From Reticulitermes speratus (lineage: Eukaryota; Arthropoda; Insecta; Blattodea; Rhinotermitidae), in the NCBI GenBank assembly GCA_021186555.1, contig JAJKFL010000005.1, forward strand, positions 4,782,321 to 4,846,320: a DNA stretch of 64,000 nucleotides, given 5' to 3'. Numbering within the stretch: position 1 is the first letter of the stretch; the number at the start of each line of letters is the position of its first letter. The position numbers and the translations under genes were made by a program. This document shows, piece after piece, positions 10,801 to 25,800 of this stretch. The notes under the pieces are model-generated. The model was not told the origin of the DNA and made no database searches. It saw nothing but the letters and a program-made list of their open reading frames with translations.

Positions 10801-13800
10801 TGGCCGGTTGAAATCGTTGTTTTCTTTTAAGATTCGTTTTTATCTTCCTGTATACACACCTGCATCACCATAGAGTGTGCCATTTACATTAAGATACAGG
10901 ATGTTGTGTAAAACCAGCATTTTGTTCAACCACCTTAAGCAATTTCAAATTTCAATACACAGACGAGAAACAGTCACTGGTATTTGCAACAAATCTGATA
11001 TCACACAGCCTGAAGTCACAAATAGACGGTATAGTTACTAGGCCACGGGCTGGATGGTCTGGAGTTCGAACTCCGGTAGGTGCAAGAGATTTTTTTCTTC
11101 TCTAAAACCTCCAGACCCAGTATCCTCCTGGGAGAGTGGAGGTAAAGCTCCACTTGTTCGTAAACTTGGAAGTAGCTGGAAGTAAGTTTCAACTTCACGT
11201 ACTGGCCACCCGAACCTCAGGGAGGAGCTCCTGGTACTCCTTGAATAGGGGTATTTATGGGTCTCTGAGCCACTTTGAATGTTTTCGGGCAGAAAAAAGT
11301 TTCTTGTCGCTGCTGTCTATTGAACCTGTTGCAGAAATTTTGCCAGTTTTTATGGGACGTGGTAACATACACGTAGTAAGTACCTGCAGGTACGCGACAG
11401 CTAGTCGTATCATAACTGTAACTTCAGCCGGCTCTTACCACCAGTGGAAAAATCTTTCTGATTTTAAAATTCCCAGTATCAAGTGCATCATTCTCAACAG
11501 ACAGATGGACATACTGTTGATTTTTACACAGAGAAACACAAACCCACACAGATACCACTATTTATACAGAAGTGGTATTTTTTACAAAACTGAACAGTGG
11601 AGTGACACTGCGTGAAAAGTGGAGTGTGTGACCAACATTTCAGATGTCTCCGCTGCCTCCATCTTCAAAGTAAAGCAACTTCTCAGTGGCAGTAAATGAT
11701 GCACAGTGCCTCACGTAGAAACAGGATCAACACGAGTGTTGCAGCAGTTCGAGAGCAGAATCTCGTGTTTTTGTGGAATAAATTACAAGATTTCAAATTG
11801 TAAAAGTTCACTGTCGTGATTTAAAAGAATCTAACCTTATAAATTATCAGTTTAAAGATGGTCTGGTTTGTCAAATGCTGAAACTACTGGACTGTCAGAT
11901 GAAGATACTTAGCAAATCCGTTGTTAATCATGACTGTCAAGTTCACAATGTAATATATTAGCATAATAATATATAATAATAACCATGGCTCAACAGCCCT
12001 ATATGGGCCCGGACCTCCTCTTGCCTCCTCTTTTCGAGGTTACTAAGTCGTGAGCATTCATGGCAGTTGGTGACTGGTCAACTGGCCGCGCTAGTGTTCT
12101 ATCGATCCTGATGTGTTGGCCAGAGCCATCTGGCAGTCAGGAGACTTGGGTGAGAAATGGAGGCAATTTTGCTTATGCAACATCTTTATTCATGCCTATA
12201 AGGTTCTTTTACATGCCGTAAATCTACGACATGGGACCGACGGCTTTACTTCCCCTCCGAAGGAAGTGGTGCTCCAGATTTTTATCACCCTTAAAAATCC
12301 ATCGACCTCGGTCGGGATCGAACCCGCGAACCTTGGGTCCACGCTAACCACTAGTCCACCGAGGTGGACAATATATTAGCATGGTGGTCTTTTTGTTGAA
12401 GTTAAGAACAGTTATTTATTCAGCTGCTAGATGTGATAATTTTTCAGCTGATCTAATGACATGTCATATTCAATCTGCAACATGCACAGTAATTGTAACT
12501 GGATTTCATATCTTCCAGGTGAATGATGTGGACATTTCACCAATGAGTCACGAGGAAGCGGTCATGTTTCTCCGTCAGTGTGGTGACACGGTGAAGCTTC
12601 GTCTGTACAGAGACGCTGCCCAGACTCCAGTGTCGGCACTCTCACCTACTGAGGAGGTGAAAGCTTTCAAACCAAAACCATTGCTGAGGTAAAGGACTGA
12701 CTGACAGAGAGGAGTTGTTTTTTAGGTGCTGTTAATCGTTGAGATTATGTAGTGTTGATTGTAGATGAATGAATGAGCATGGAGCACTGGCAAAGTGCAG
12801 CTAAAGTATGCAGAGAAGAACCTGTCCTGGTGCCACTTTATCCATCCAAAATCCTACATGAGCTGGCCTTGGATCAAACCTGGGCCTTTGCAGTGAGAAC
12901 CTGGACATTTTTTTTTTTTGTATGGCTCGACAGCCCTATATGGGCCTGGGCCTCCTCGTTTCGTCGAGGTTTCACGATCACACACACTTGAGACACACCA
13001 CAGTCGGTAGGACTCTTCTGGACGAGGGACCAGCTCGTCGCAGAGACCTCTACCTGACAACACACAACACTCACAAGAGACAGACATCCATGCCCCTGGT
13101 GGGATTCGAACCCACGATCCCAGTAAGCAAGCGGCCGCAGACCCACGCCTTAGACCGCGCGGCCACTGGGATCGGCAGAACCTGGACATTAGATGGACTG
13201 AAATAGTTGTCTGCCTAAATTTGTCCTTGTAACACAGTTTTATAAGCCATTCAGAATTTCGCAAGGGGTTTATAGAATCTGATTGTACAAGTTTTGTGTA
13301 CATACACGTGTGCAGATGGGCATTTGCTTATGTGTGCATGTGCACATGTATGAGAGAGTGAATGGGAAAGATTAATGCTTTTAATGCACTTCAGTCATTA
13401 TCCATCTGATTTTGTTGATGTAGATTAATATAACTGCATGTAAATGTGGAGTAAGTGGTGGAAATGAGGTCGACACGTGATGGTCAGTAAGAATTTGCAG
13501 CAAGTGCATTGTTCTATTCATTTTATTCATATATATATATCATATTGTGCTATGAGGAAATATGATAAAGAATTGTAGCTTCAATTTCCTGAAATTATTG
13601 CATTGTCTTAATATATTCCATAATTTCTGTGCACTAGTCAGTTACGAAGAAGCGCAACTAAATACACTTACAGTAGTTTGTATACATCATCATTTTGTAT
13701 TATATCATTACATATTCTATTATGTAGAATGTGTAATGAAATTGCAAACAAAATACTATATGTGTATTTAGTCGGCCATTTTAATAATCATTATATTGTG

Positions 13801-16800
13801 TTGAGTAATTTTTCATCATCGATTGAAGTTTTCCTGCGCCATATTTGTCATAAACTCCGTATACTCCTAGTTTGCCGTTTAATGACATAACATTCACATT
13901 TCCAGTCTGTAGTCCTTTTTACATGCTTCGCCATCTTATTGATGATATTTTCTTTGAGGCTTTATCTATTCCTGAAAGAAAGTTTGTAGCCACTCTTGAC
14001 TTTTTAAGGGTAACGAAACTGATCAAAACCACTTTTACCAACTTTTTTATTACCCCTAACAGACCTTCAGTGCTACCATGCACTTGGCACCAGCTTTACA
14101 CAATGCCCTCTTTCAGTGAAAAGGATTTTATTTTGGATTTTTGGAACATTATTGGTACAACTGTTGTTTTCATCTTGTAGTACTGTACACTGGCATCATG
14201 CCTTCAAATATCTATTCCCCACACTTCTCTTGTAACTCATATTTCTGTCTCCCACTTTCATATTTTGTAGTGAATTTGTTTTGACCATTCTTTAATTCTT
14301 TTCTTTATTTCGCTAGTAGCGTATAACATTTTATTGTCTGTTGTTTGGGCAGTCATCATAAAATTATTAAAATGTATGACCTCACAAACTTCGTGTACCT
14401 CATGAAGGATAACATTCAGAAGAATGTTAAAGAAATACAATATGGGCATGTGTACTTGATTAAATATGTTGAAATCAGTATTTCAGGTTTGTACTGTTTT
14501 CCTGTTATTCTTTTGATCTTTCAGTATTCGTACCAGTGGCTAATCCTGATCCGGAATTCAGGTGCAGTGGAACAGTACAATGCCGCATTGTGTGCCGTTC
14601 CACTAGATCTGAACTGCAGATCAGGATTTGTCACTGACGAGTACAAAGCTCTCTGAGGAGGTACCAAAATTTACATGTTATGAGAACATTCACCATGATT
14701 ATATTTAAGGCTATTGTGGAGAAGAAAACAGAAAAAAATGAAAATTAGTGTATTTAGGATTGGCCCAGTGAATATGTTAGACACAAGTATATTCAGGGGT
14801 TGATTCTGTAATGGGTGTTTTGATGGCTGTACAGGAAGGAAGCAATGGACATGCTATCAGACTTGGCGGTGAAGAAGTTGTCACCATGTGACTCCAGCAG
14901 TTCAAGCTACAGCAAGTTGCGTAGAGTTTCAGATGGACAAAGTTCCTCTCCGGGTTCATCGCCTCGGAGACGCCGACTGACTAAGACGCCATCCCCAGAA
15001 GTGCACACAGCTACATTAGACAGTGAGTTATTGCATGTTTGTCAGATATGACGTTGATGTCTTCTAGGATATTACACTATCTAGTTTGGTAGGTAGGTAC
15101 TAAGGCTGCGGAGGAATATTCTGCCTCCATCTTCAGGGTAAATATCCAACCTACACCCCATGGCATCACATTGTATAAGAGAGTAATTGTCATTACTGTA
15201 CTTTTTTTGGCTTTATGATTCTTAAAATTTAATACAAAAAAGTAATATTAAAGTGATTTGTTATGAGGGGTTTATCTTATTTGTTGGAATATTAGATAAG
15301 GATTTTTTTTCCTAATTCATCATCTGAAAAATGGGGTTATGTTATAATCTGGCACAAAGTTATAAACATGTTCTGTGGAGGTATTTGTTTGAAAATTCTA
15401 AGATTGTAGGTGAAACTCATTTTATGTTTGTGCAAATATGGCGTGTTACAATTTTTTTGAGCTGATCTAATTTTACTGCACACTCGCTGTAATATGTACA
15501 TGAGACGAAAGTGAGGTTCGTATTTATTAAATAACAGTTAATATGAAAACTGGATATATGACACTAACTTTCGTTTAAACAATGTTTTGCTGTAGTCTGT
15601 ATTTATTGAAATACAAGTAAGAATCTATGCAATATAATATCCCACTAAGCAAGGAGTACACAAATCTCGGATGCCACGTTGCCCGGTGAATACACTTTGT
15701 ACAGTGGTGCCTAAAATTTGTCGGAAGTCAGTATTAAACTTCCTTCCCATCACCTTTCTGGCACCTAGAATTTTGATATGGCTTCTAGATTTTTGGAAAG
15801 TTTGTGTACTTCTGCACTAAATTAGCGGGTGTAGCAGGAACCCTCCGGACTGAACTTGGTGAGATACAGAGCACAATCGATGGTTTTATGCGCATGGGGC
15901 AAGCTACTGAACTGGGGCGCTCCTCCCCTGCAAAAATCACAAAATTAATTATGGTCTGGTCGCACCCAAACTTACAACATTTGGAGGGACTGTTTATAGT
16001 GGCTGAGATGTGAAACTTCAGGATACTCCTTTAATGGGCACCTTGATACGGCAGCAAATGTACATTGGTCTTCATGTACAGTGCTTTCAATTATGGACCG
16101 ATCACAAGAAAACTGAAAATGTTTGGAAACCAATGTGTGTAGTGGTCCAGATATGATGTTTCAGGAAAGTCCCCTCTATGCAAGCCTTGATACAGCTGTA
16201 AGGGCACAGGGCTCTTCATGTCAAGTTCCTTCAATTACGGACCAGTCACAAGAGACTTGCACCGCTTGGAGCAAATTTATGTTCTGAAAGTGTCAGCGAA
16301 CTCTCTCCAGTGGGAACCTTGATTCAGCAGAAATGTTACATTGCTCTTCATGTAAAGTGCCCTTACTTATTCACCAGTTGCATACAAGCTTGCATTGTTT
16401 GTAGCGAATATGCGTATTGTTGGAGATGTAAGTTTTTAGGAATATCCCTCTTGGGGAGCCGAGATGTAGCTGAAAGGCATGACATCCCAGGCTAAGGAGG
16501 CCATCCAGTTTGCTAGGCGACTTCTGGGGTTCAAGGCCAGGCAATGATTAGTAGCCTGTGGTGGATGCCTGCAGGTTTCTTATACAAGAAATAACGCAGT
16601 ACTTCCACTCAGCTTATTTATTAATCCTTCAGCAAATATACAAGATCTCGAGTGAGATCGTTTGTAGTGAGTTAGCCGCACGTACAAGTGCGCCTGTATA
16701 GTGATGTCTGGAAGTGGGAACGGAGCTCGCTGACCAGTGCGCTGCTAGGCTGCTGCTGCTGTAATCAATGGCGGAGAGAGATGGAGCCGCCCGTGTGATG

Positions 16801-19800
16801 CAGGTTACTTTGTTGGTCGGCCGCAGGCTTGATGTGTCCACAGCTCTACTCCCTTGGGTGTCCGAACGACTAGCTTACTCCTGTGCTGCACACCGGATGA
16901 AGTTTGGTACCAACCAACCAACCAACCAATGAAAGTGCTAACTAAGGGTTGAGACTTGCGCGGAGCGCAAGTCGACGTCCCTTGGTCTGTTTAGCGATTC
17001 CTGCGTTTGACCACATTGCTGGACTCGATAACAGACTCTTTATTCTATAACTGAGAATTTGCTTATGCTAACGATTTATGGTCTCGATTAGGTCGGGACC
17101 TGGCACAACGAAGGCTACAGCTCTAAGAGCGTATAGTCTTTCTAAGTGGGGGGAATACTTTGGTTTGTTGGCTCCCTGGGATTTGAACTCAGAGTGGCAT
17201 TTTCACAATTAAATTCGCGAAAGATCTAAAACCTACACACGAGTAATTTAGCCCTACCGTGGGGGGGGGGGGGGGGGGGAGTGCGGGCCGTGCCCTGACT
17301 TTTTGTTATACCCTGGCATTTACCTTACAACTGAGGAAAATAACGGAAAACCTCAGTCAGGGTATCGAAAGGCGCCTAGTTTTAGGTGCTAGGCACGGTT
17401 CGGTGTCGTTTGGCCACTGTTGGGCCTCGACATATCTACTGACTTGCCCCCGTAGCTTCCGACTTGGATCAGCCCTCGGTCAGCGTAAATATCTGCCGAG
17501 TTGCTGAACTAAGGGGTTCCCTACACCAGCTAACTTTGAGTCGTAGCTCTCGGTTAGAGCTCTGATGTGTTCAGAAAAGAAAGGAACTCCCAAATCCTCG
17601 TGAATTTGCACGTTACTCATGTACCAATATGCACCAGTACCAATACGAAGACACTTGGATTGAATAACCTGCAGCTTTCTGAGGTGGGTGCAGGCAGCAG
17701 ACCTCCAAATGGGGCACGCATAGTCCATCATGGGCCGTATGAGCTGCTTATACAGCAGAACTCCGTTCCTGATGCACAGACCGCTTCTGCTGTGAAGTAG
17801 AGAGCTAAGCAGACCCAGTCGTTGGGCATCTCTCTTCTTGACCTGGACGATGTGAGGCGACCAGGTCATCCGTGTATCAAGGATCACTCCCAGATAACAG
17901 GCTGTGTCGACCCATTGGATTGGCTCCCCTAGGAGCTGCACCGGTCGAGGCTTGGGGAACCGCCACCCTGCCATCGCAAAGAGCATAGCATGGCTCTTGG
18001 AGATGTTGATGGCGATCTTCCATACTCTCAGCTACTTCACTAAGTTACTGAGGTATGCTTCTAGGTAGCTAACAAGCAGCGCCGGGCTGCGGGACGTGGC
18101 AATGATTGCCGTGTCATCCGCGTACAATGCCAGCTCGACGTGGCGGGAAGGGACTGGCATGTCATTGACATACAGCCTGAACAAGACAGGAGAGATGAGT
18201 CCCCCCTGTGCTACGCCAGCCCGCATGCCACTACGTGTGGATGTGGCCGTTTGGAAGGACGCCTCGAACATCCTGTTGTGAAGGTAGGTGGATATGGTTT
18301 TAACCAGATAGGAGGGGAAGTTAAGAGCCGTTAGCTTGAGGAGGAGACCATCGACCCAAACGGTGTCGAAGGCCTTAGCCACGTCGAGAAAGACTGCGCC
18401 TGTTAGCCGTTTCTGGCCAAAGTTTCTGGTCACCGTTTCGACAAGGCGGGCTAGCTGGAGAGAGGTGCTATGTTTGGGTCTGATTCCAAACTGCTCATCT
18501 CGCAGAAGCCCGCGCCAGCTTACTTCACTTAAGATCCTACTAAGTAGGATCTTCTCAAACAACTTACCAATGGTGTCCAGAAGATAGGACGATAGGAAGA
18601 GGGTTGCGCTGGGTCCTTCCCAGGTTTCAGTATGGAGACAATGCAGGCATGCTTCCATACTGATGGGAAGTACTGCGCTAATAGAGCCGCGTTGAATATG
18701 GCAGCCAGGAGAGAGACAGCACGCTGCGGAAGGTGCTTCAGAACCCTGTTCGGAATACCGTTTGAGCCCGGCGCCTTGCTAGCGTTGAGACCCCGGATGG
18801 CATCCTGTACCTCCGCGGGGTTGGTTAACTTGGGCTCGCTTGCAGATGCATAAGAGTATGCTTGCAGCGCCTAGCCAACCATCTCAATAACTGCCGGATC
18901 CGACGGGTCGTTTACCGGCTGAAACTGAGCCTCAAGACTCCGCCAGGGTTTCGGCTTTCTCAGAGTCTGAGAGAGCAAGCCCGCCCTGCGTGTCCAGGGG
19001 TTGAGAGTGAGTGGGCACTCTCATCACCCGCTTTGTCATCTTCCACAGCGATTGGTCTTTGGGATCTAGGCTCTCCAGTGTGGCACTCCATTGCTCATTT
19101 CGCCACTCGTTTAGCTGGTGGGTCACCGACCGCTGAAGGCGGTTGACCTCAGCTTTTAGAGCAGGGTCCCTAGTGATTTGCCACTGCCTCCTCAACCGGT
19201 TTTTCAGGCGTATATTATCGTGAATACGTGCAGGTATTGGGGTCGTGGGTCGTCACGAGGGCGTCTCCTGGGGGCTGACGCTGCTAGTGCCTCAGTGATA
19301 GCGCTGAACACTTCCTCTACACACGTGTCGGTTTCCACCCCGCTACGCAGTTTCGGGATGGACGGAAGTCTGTCTTCGAGGCAGGCCTGGAATTTGACCC
19401 AGTCGGTCCTTCTGAAGTCCGGGTGGTCCGGGAGGTAAAGAAAACTTGATCGACATCTCGTGTCGATCAGTACAGGGAAGTGATGTAAGCTTAGTGCGGA
19501 GTACGTTGTCAGATACACTGGGAATATTAGGTGTTTAGTTATTACTATGTCTAGGACATCGGGGGTAGCAGAGGAGTTTTATGGGATAGTGGTGGGTGTT
19601 TCCGGCCCATAAATGAAACAGGAATGATCATTGGCGTAATTACGTAGGCGCATGCCCCTTGTCGTGATTAGCCTCGAATTCCAGTCAACGTGCTTGGCGT
19701 TCAGGTCCCCCGCCATCAGGACGGGAAGCCCTCCGCTCATGCACGCAGACAGATCCGCTTCGAATAGGGGCCGGGAGGGCGAAAGGTCAGCCGTCAGGAT

Positions 19801-22800
19801 TTTCACCGGTCCGCTTGTCAATATTACATGTATGGCAGTTGCCTCCTACTGGGTCAAGCCGGGGACGGGTATAGAGTAGTGGTGTATACCGTGGCGGACC
19901 AGTATTGATGTTCCACCGCCCACTGTAGGCCGGTCTTTAAGGTGGCAAACATAGTTTTCGAGCCGAAAACTTGCCCTGATCTGAGATGGGTTTCAGTCAG
20001 GAGACCTATGTCAACTCCGTGTTTACCAAGGAAGTGCTGCGTCGACCCATTGGATTGGCTCCCCTAGGAGCTGCACCGGTCGAGGCTTGGGGAACCGCCA
20101 CCCTGCCTTCGCAAATAGCATAGCATGGCTCTGAGATGTTGATGGCGATCCTCCATACTCTTAGCTACTTCACTAGGTCACTTAGGTATGCTTCTAGGTA
20201 GCTAACAAGCAGCGCCGGGCTGCGGGACGTGGCAATGATTGCCGTGTCATCCGCGTACAATGCCAGCTCGACGTGGCGGGAAGGGACCGGAATGTCATTG
20301 ACATACAGACTGAACAAGACAGGAGAGATGAGTCCCCCTGTGCTACGCCAGCCCGCATGTCACGTGTGGATGTGGTCGTTTGGAAGGACGCCTCGAACGT
20401 CCTGTTGTGAAGGTAGGAGGATATGGTTTTAACCAGATAGGAGGGGAAGTTAAGGGCCGTTAGCTTGAGGAGGAGACCATCGACCCAAACGGTGTCGAAG
20501 GCCTTAGCCACGTCGAGAAAGACTGTGCCTGTTAGCCGTTTCTCGCCAAAGTTTCTGGTCACCGTTTCGACAAGGCGGACTAGCTGGAGAGAGGTGCTAT
20601 GTTTGGGTCTAAATCCAAACTGCTCATCTCGCAGAAGCCCGTGCCAGATTACTTCATTTAAGATCCTACTAAGCAGGATCTTCTCAAACAACTTGCCAAT
20701 GGTGTCCAGAAGACTTATGGGACAATAGGAAGAGGGTAGCGCTGGGTCCTTCCCAGGTTTCAGTATGGATACAATGCGGGCATGCTTCCATACTGATGGG
20801 AAGTACTACGCTAAAAGAGCCGCTTTGAATATGGCAGCCAGTAGAGAGACAGAACGCTGCGGAAGGTGCTTCAGACCCCTGTTCGAAATACCCTTTGAGC
20901 CCGGCGCCTTGCTAGCCTTGAGACCCCGAATGGCATCCTGTATCTCCGCGGGGTTGGTTATCTTGGGCTCGCTTGCAGATGCATAAGAGTATGCTTGCAG
21001 TGCCTCGCCAACCATCTCAATAACTGCCGGATCCGACGAGTCGTTTACCGGCTGAAACTGAGCCTCAAGACTGTCCGCCAGGGCTTCGGCTTTCTCAGAG
21101 TCTGAGAGAGCAAGCCCACCCAGCGTGACCAGTTGTGGACAGGGAGTGGACACTCTCATCACCCGCTTTGTCATCTTCCAAAGCGATTGGTCCTTGGGAT
21201 CTAGGCTCTCCAGTGTGGCACTCCACTGCTTATTTCGCCACTCGTTTAGCTGGTGGGTCACTGAACTATGAAGGCTTGCCAACATTACATGTATGGCAGT
21301 TGCCTCCAACTGGGTCAGGCCGGGGACGGGTATACCGTACTAGTCTATACCCCGGCGGACCAGTATCGCTGTTCCGCCGCACTCTGTAGGCCGGTCTGTG
21401 CGGTGGCAAAAATAGTTTGCGAGCCGCAAGGCTTGCCCTGATCTGAGATGGGTTTCAGTCAGAAGGCATACATCAACCCCTTGTTTTCCAAGGAAGTGAT
21501 CCAGCTTCATCTTTCTGCCGTGCATGCCTTCCGTGTTCCAGCAGGCCAGCGGTAGTGCCTTCGTACTGTGTGCCTAGGGTGTGCTGCCATACTCGGCTAC
21601 AAATAGGATAACAATTTTCAGGACAGCCCGCGAGCGTGCTGCACCTGAAGGGAGAGTGGGTACCGCTGTGAGGAGCCGCCGTGTCAGCTCCACACACGCG
21701 TTTACGGGTAGGTTTTCGAGCAGATCATAGATCTCCTCGTTTGGTGATTGGTTGGGAGTTGGAATGGAAGCAGGATTAGGCTTCTTAGGTGGAGGCGATA
21801 TTTTACCAGTCATCACCTTTTTCTTCATTTGGGCCTGTTGAGGGACCTCAACGGCAGGTTGGGCAGCCTTACCCTCATTCCTGCTGGTGGACGCTTTGCC
21901 CTGTTTAGGGGCAGCGGCCGGCTTGAGAATGGGTTCAGGTTGGGATAGGGTGGTGGGTTTCACTATCCGCCCCCCTCACACCACATGAGACCATTCAGGG
22001 CCTAAACTATTCTGCTCCGCAGAAGGCTCGGCGCGGGTCACTTGCGCTGAAGCTTAGCGACCGGTCGCACCGTTGGTGGGGACGCGAGCAGCCTGCGTCC
22101 GCTTTGCAAGCGCGGCCTTAGCTTCCTTCCACTTTGCACAGCCCCTGTAGTTTGCTCTGTGGTTACCCCCGCAGCTGCAGCATTTAAGCTGCTTCCTTGG
22201 GGTACAGCACTCCCCGGAGGGGTGCGGCTCACCACATGCAACACATCGGGTGCGTATCAGCAGTTGCGCTGTGTTTGGCCGAAGCGTTGGCAGCGTTTAC
22301 ATTGAAGCAGGGCCTTGGGGGCCACGTAGGTCTCACAGAGGGATCGCACCTTCTGCACTTCTAGCCACCGACACCACAAAATGTGGAGTGGGGGCTCGAT
22401 CGCGTGTGGCGTCGTGATCGCGGCGCCCAGAGCGTAGCTGCATGACGCCCTGGACACGGATACCCAGGTTTTTCTCCAGCAGGCGTACACAACGGTCCTC
22501 TGGGAGAGAGAGAAAGTGAGAAGTCACACCCTTTCTCCCGTCAATGGATCGGAGGGCACTGACTGTGGCTCTGAAACCTTCGGCAGTCCCCGGCACAATC
22601 ATTAATTTCTCGCCTTTTATCTCGGCGAACAGGCTGCTGGGACATAGTCCTTAACCACGCGAGTAAGCCGCGCGTGTCGGTGACTCCTGTTACGAAGACA
22701 GGAGTCTTGTTGGACCGTTTCCTGGCGGGGACAGCCCCAGCCGCAGAGGTGCCAGCTGGCATGCTGCTCAGTGGCCCGGACATGTCAACAGACATGCGCC

Positions 22801-25800
22801 TGTTGGCTGCCTCGGAGGCAGCATTTTCGGAAGAGTCCGAACCAGTGGCTATGGGCTTGGGCTGCCCACTCGGTTGTTGGGTGATGGTACGCCCAGGTGC
22901 TACCGCAGCGTACGCTGGCTTACTTGCCGTGTCTGTTTGCTGCTGACTGCACGATGATGTCGGGGCACCAGAGGTGCCCGGTGTTTCGGGCGCTGGGCGT
23001 CTAGCGGCCGGGGTTGTCAGGCCGTCCGAGCCAGAAGACTCAGCCTTCCTTTTCCCCGTGATGAGCTGTGGTCCTTTCCTGGGAAACGATGGTGGCTCCC
23101 TCTCGGCCCCTGTGATGGTGGCATGACGCTTGGAAAGCGCCACGCAAGACGTCTTAGCCTTGCTGCACGCAGCGGCCTTCGCCGTCTTCTTGGCTGCAAT
23201 GGGTTACCTCAGCTCTTGCAAGAGGGTTGGGTTACCCTGCACCGATGCTACAGCCCTCAGAAGGGCTAGTTCCTCCTGCTTCAGCATTATGCTTGCGGCA
23301 GGGGGCACCTTACTCCTTTGCAACGCTGCTCCGCTTCCAAGAGAAGTAGAGACAGCACGTTGGCAAACTCTGTTTCCTCACTCGCTTCTTCTTGCAGTGA
23401 GTATAGCTTCGTCGCTAGGTTCGGTCTCTTGGAACGTCTTTATTCTTCTGCAGCTCACACCGAACTCCTCAATCGAAAAATTGAATTCAATGAATCAACT
23501 AAGTTTGGTGACATTTGGCCCTGTATTTATACGAGTCCAACCGTGCTGCCTGTATTGTGATGGCTGCTTGCTGTAGGTTGATCCCGCCCAGTGGCGGACG
23601 GATTTCCCAGTTGAAGCGAGGGCCATTCAGTGTGTTCTCCTCCTGTGCTTTTCGCGGGAAGCTGAGAGAGGCAAGTGTACCGTGATCTCTAGTGGGAAGC
23701 GGAGAGTTCCCACAAGCCTATGACAGGTGATACACAAGGGGGGCCAGGTGGGTGAAGGCCGTACTTGAGGCCTGGCAATCAATGGCAGGTAGATGTGAGT
23801 CAATGGAAGGATGTCCGATGGGGAAAGGCAGTTAAAACCAGGCGCGTGTGGTCTATCGCAGCCAGGGTGTTGAATGCAGTCGAGGCTAAGCAGGCAAGGA
23901 GTCCAAGGAGTGGGGAACTACGGGGTCAATTCGAGGCCTTGCTTTTTCATGCAATTGAGGGCAGGCAAGAAATCCCAGGCAGACAAGGCCAGCCCGTCCA
24001 TGGAAATCAGGCAATCGATTTAAAGCGGGCGAAGCCCATAGTTATATGTTGTCAAACAAATGCGACGCGAGGCAGAATCAGGCATTCGAGGCGAAGGCTT
24101 TGAGACGAGCGAGTTCAGGAAGATGAGTCAGGAAGGGTACGCAATTCGGTATACCTAGAACAGTTGAGGTGATACTAAGCAGGAGATGCCAAGAAGGCAA
24201 GGTGGGGCGAAGTGAGACACGCCCAGGTAAGGCGACGTGTCGCGTGGTGAGGCCAGTGAGGAGAGAGAGGAGAATATGTGATAGAGGTTTGCCGTATCCT
24301 TGCAGGCGGCAGGCCAGATATGGCCAGGCATGCGGCGACATGCAGCAGAGGCCAAATAGAGCCAAAAGGCCGAGGTTAGGAATGTGAGGGCAAGTGATTG
24401 CAGGACAAGCGAGGTCAAGCAGGTTACTCGTGGCCGGGTGAGAGGAGACGGCAGTGCAGGAAATGCAGTGGCGAAGACAAGTAGCTGAGACAGATGAGGC
24501 TTGGAAAACTGGGCAAGGCATTTGGCGCCAGGCTAGGGGAGGCCATGTAGACGAGATAGGGTAAGGACAGGAAAGCGACGAAATGCAAGGCGAGAGAGCA
24601 GGTCGAGACATTATTAAAGAGGAAGCCTGGGAGGTGAGGCCAATGCAGAACTTTCAGACAAGCAGGAATGAAGGCCAGGGAGGCGAAGCCACACACACGA
24701 GACCATTCCTACGCAGGCGATTGAGGCATGTGCCGCAAAAGCAACACCAGACCGGAGAGACCATTCGACACCACGCAACTTCAGTAGAATCTAGGGAGGC
24801 GAGGCAGGGAAGCAAGGCATGTCCATGGAGGCGAGTACAGGTGCACCAGCAGAGGACAAAACCAATGACAGCCAGGTGACCCGGGTAAGATAGGTCAGAA
24901 AGGCGAAGCATGGCCGTCAAGGCAGGAGATAATGCCAGCTAATAGATGACAGGCAGAAGTAAGTCAAAGGCAGGCAGGCCATTCTAGCAAGGTAACCGAA
25001 GCGAGGACAAACAGCCGAGGCCACGTAAGACCAGGCATTCGAGGGCAGGTGAAGACAGGCCAGCCAAGCAGGCTAGACGTACATAGGTGGCCTCGTCGGC
25101 GAGGGCAGGCAGGCGTTATTAGGCAATCGCGGGTGGTCAGAGGAGGTCAGCGATTCGAGAGCAAGCGAAGGCAAGCCCAAGCCATTGAGGCAGGGTGATG
25201 CTAGGTGAAGTAAATCACACATTGTAATTTACGTTAGACCAGGCAATGCCAGGACTCATTGCGAGGACTGTGAGGCGATGACAGTTGAGGCAAGGCAGGG
25301 GATTCCAAATGACTCCAAGTAGGCCGATAGCAAACAAGCAAACACTTCCAGGAAGGTTATGCCCATTTAAGTGAAACAGACGTGGCGATTAAGACCCCGT
25401 AGGAGAGTCAAGCAAAGCCGTGCCAGCAGGGAGGGGTAGACTCCCAGACAGGGCCACACAGGCGATGCCAGTGGCGTACATGCGGTTGTGGCCAGACAGA
25501 AGAAGTCAGACGATGCAAAATGTCGCAAGGCAGGCGAGGCCAGTCAACACGAGAACCCACACAAGACCGGGCAAGCGTCGCAATTCCTGGCCAGGTAAAA
25601 CCGCGGATAGGAGGCAAGCAAAACCATGCAACGAAGCTTGGAACACAAGACTTTAGAGCACAAGCAAACGACGCTCGGCCTTATTAAGCAGTCGATGTGA
25701 GGTACTCAGTCGAGGACATGCACGTGACGCCACGCGAATCATGGAACCAATGGCAGGGGCTGGCAAGAAGAAGAGGCAAAGCGAGGCTACGAAAACGAAT

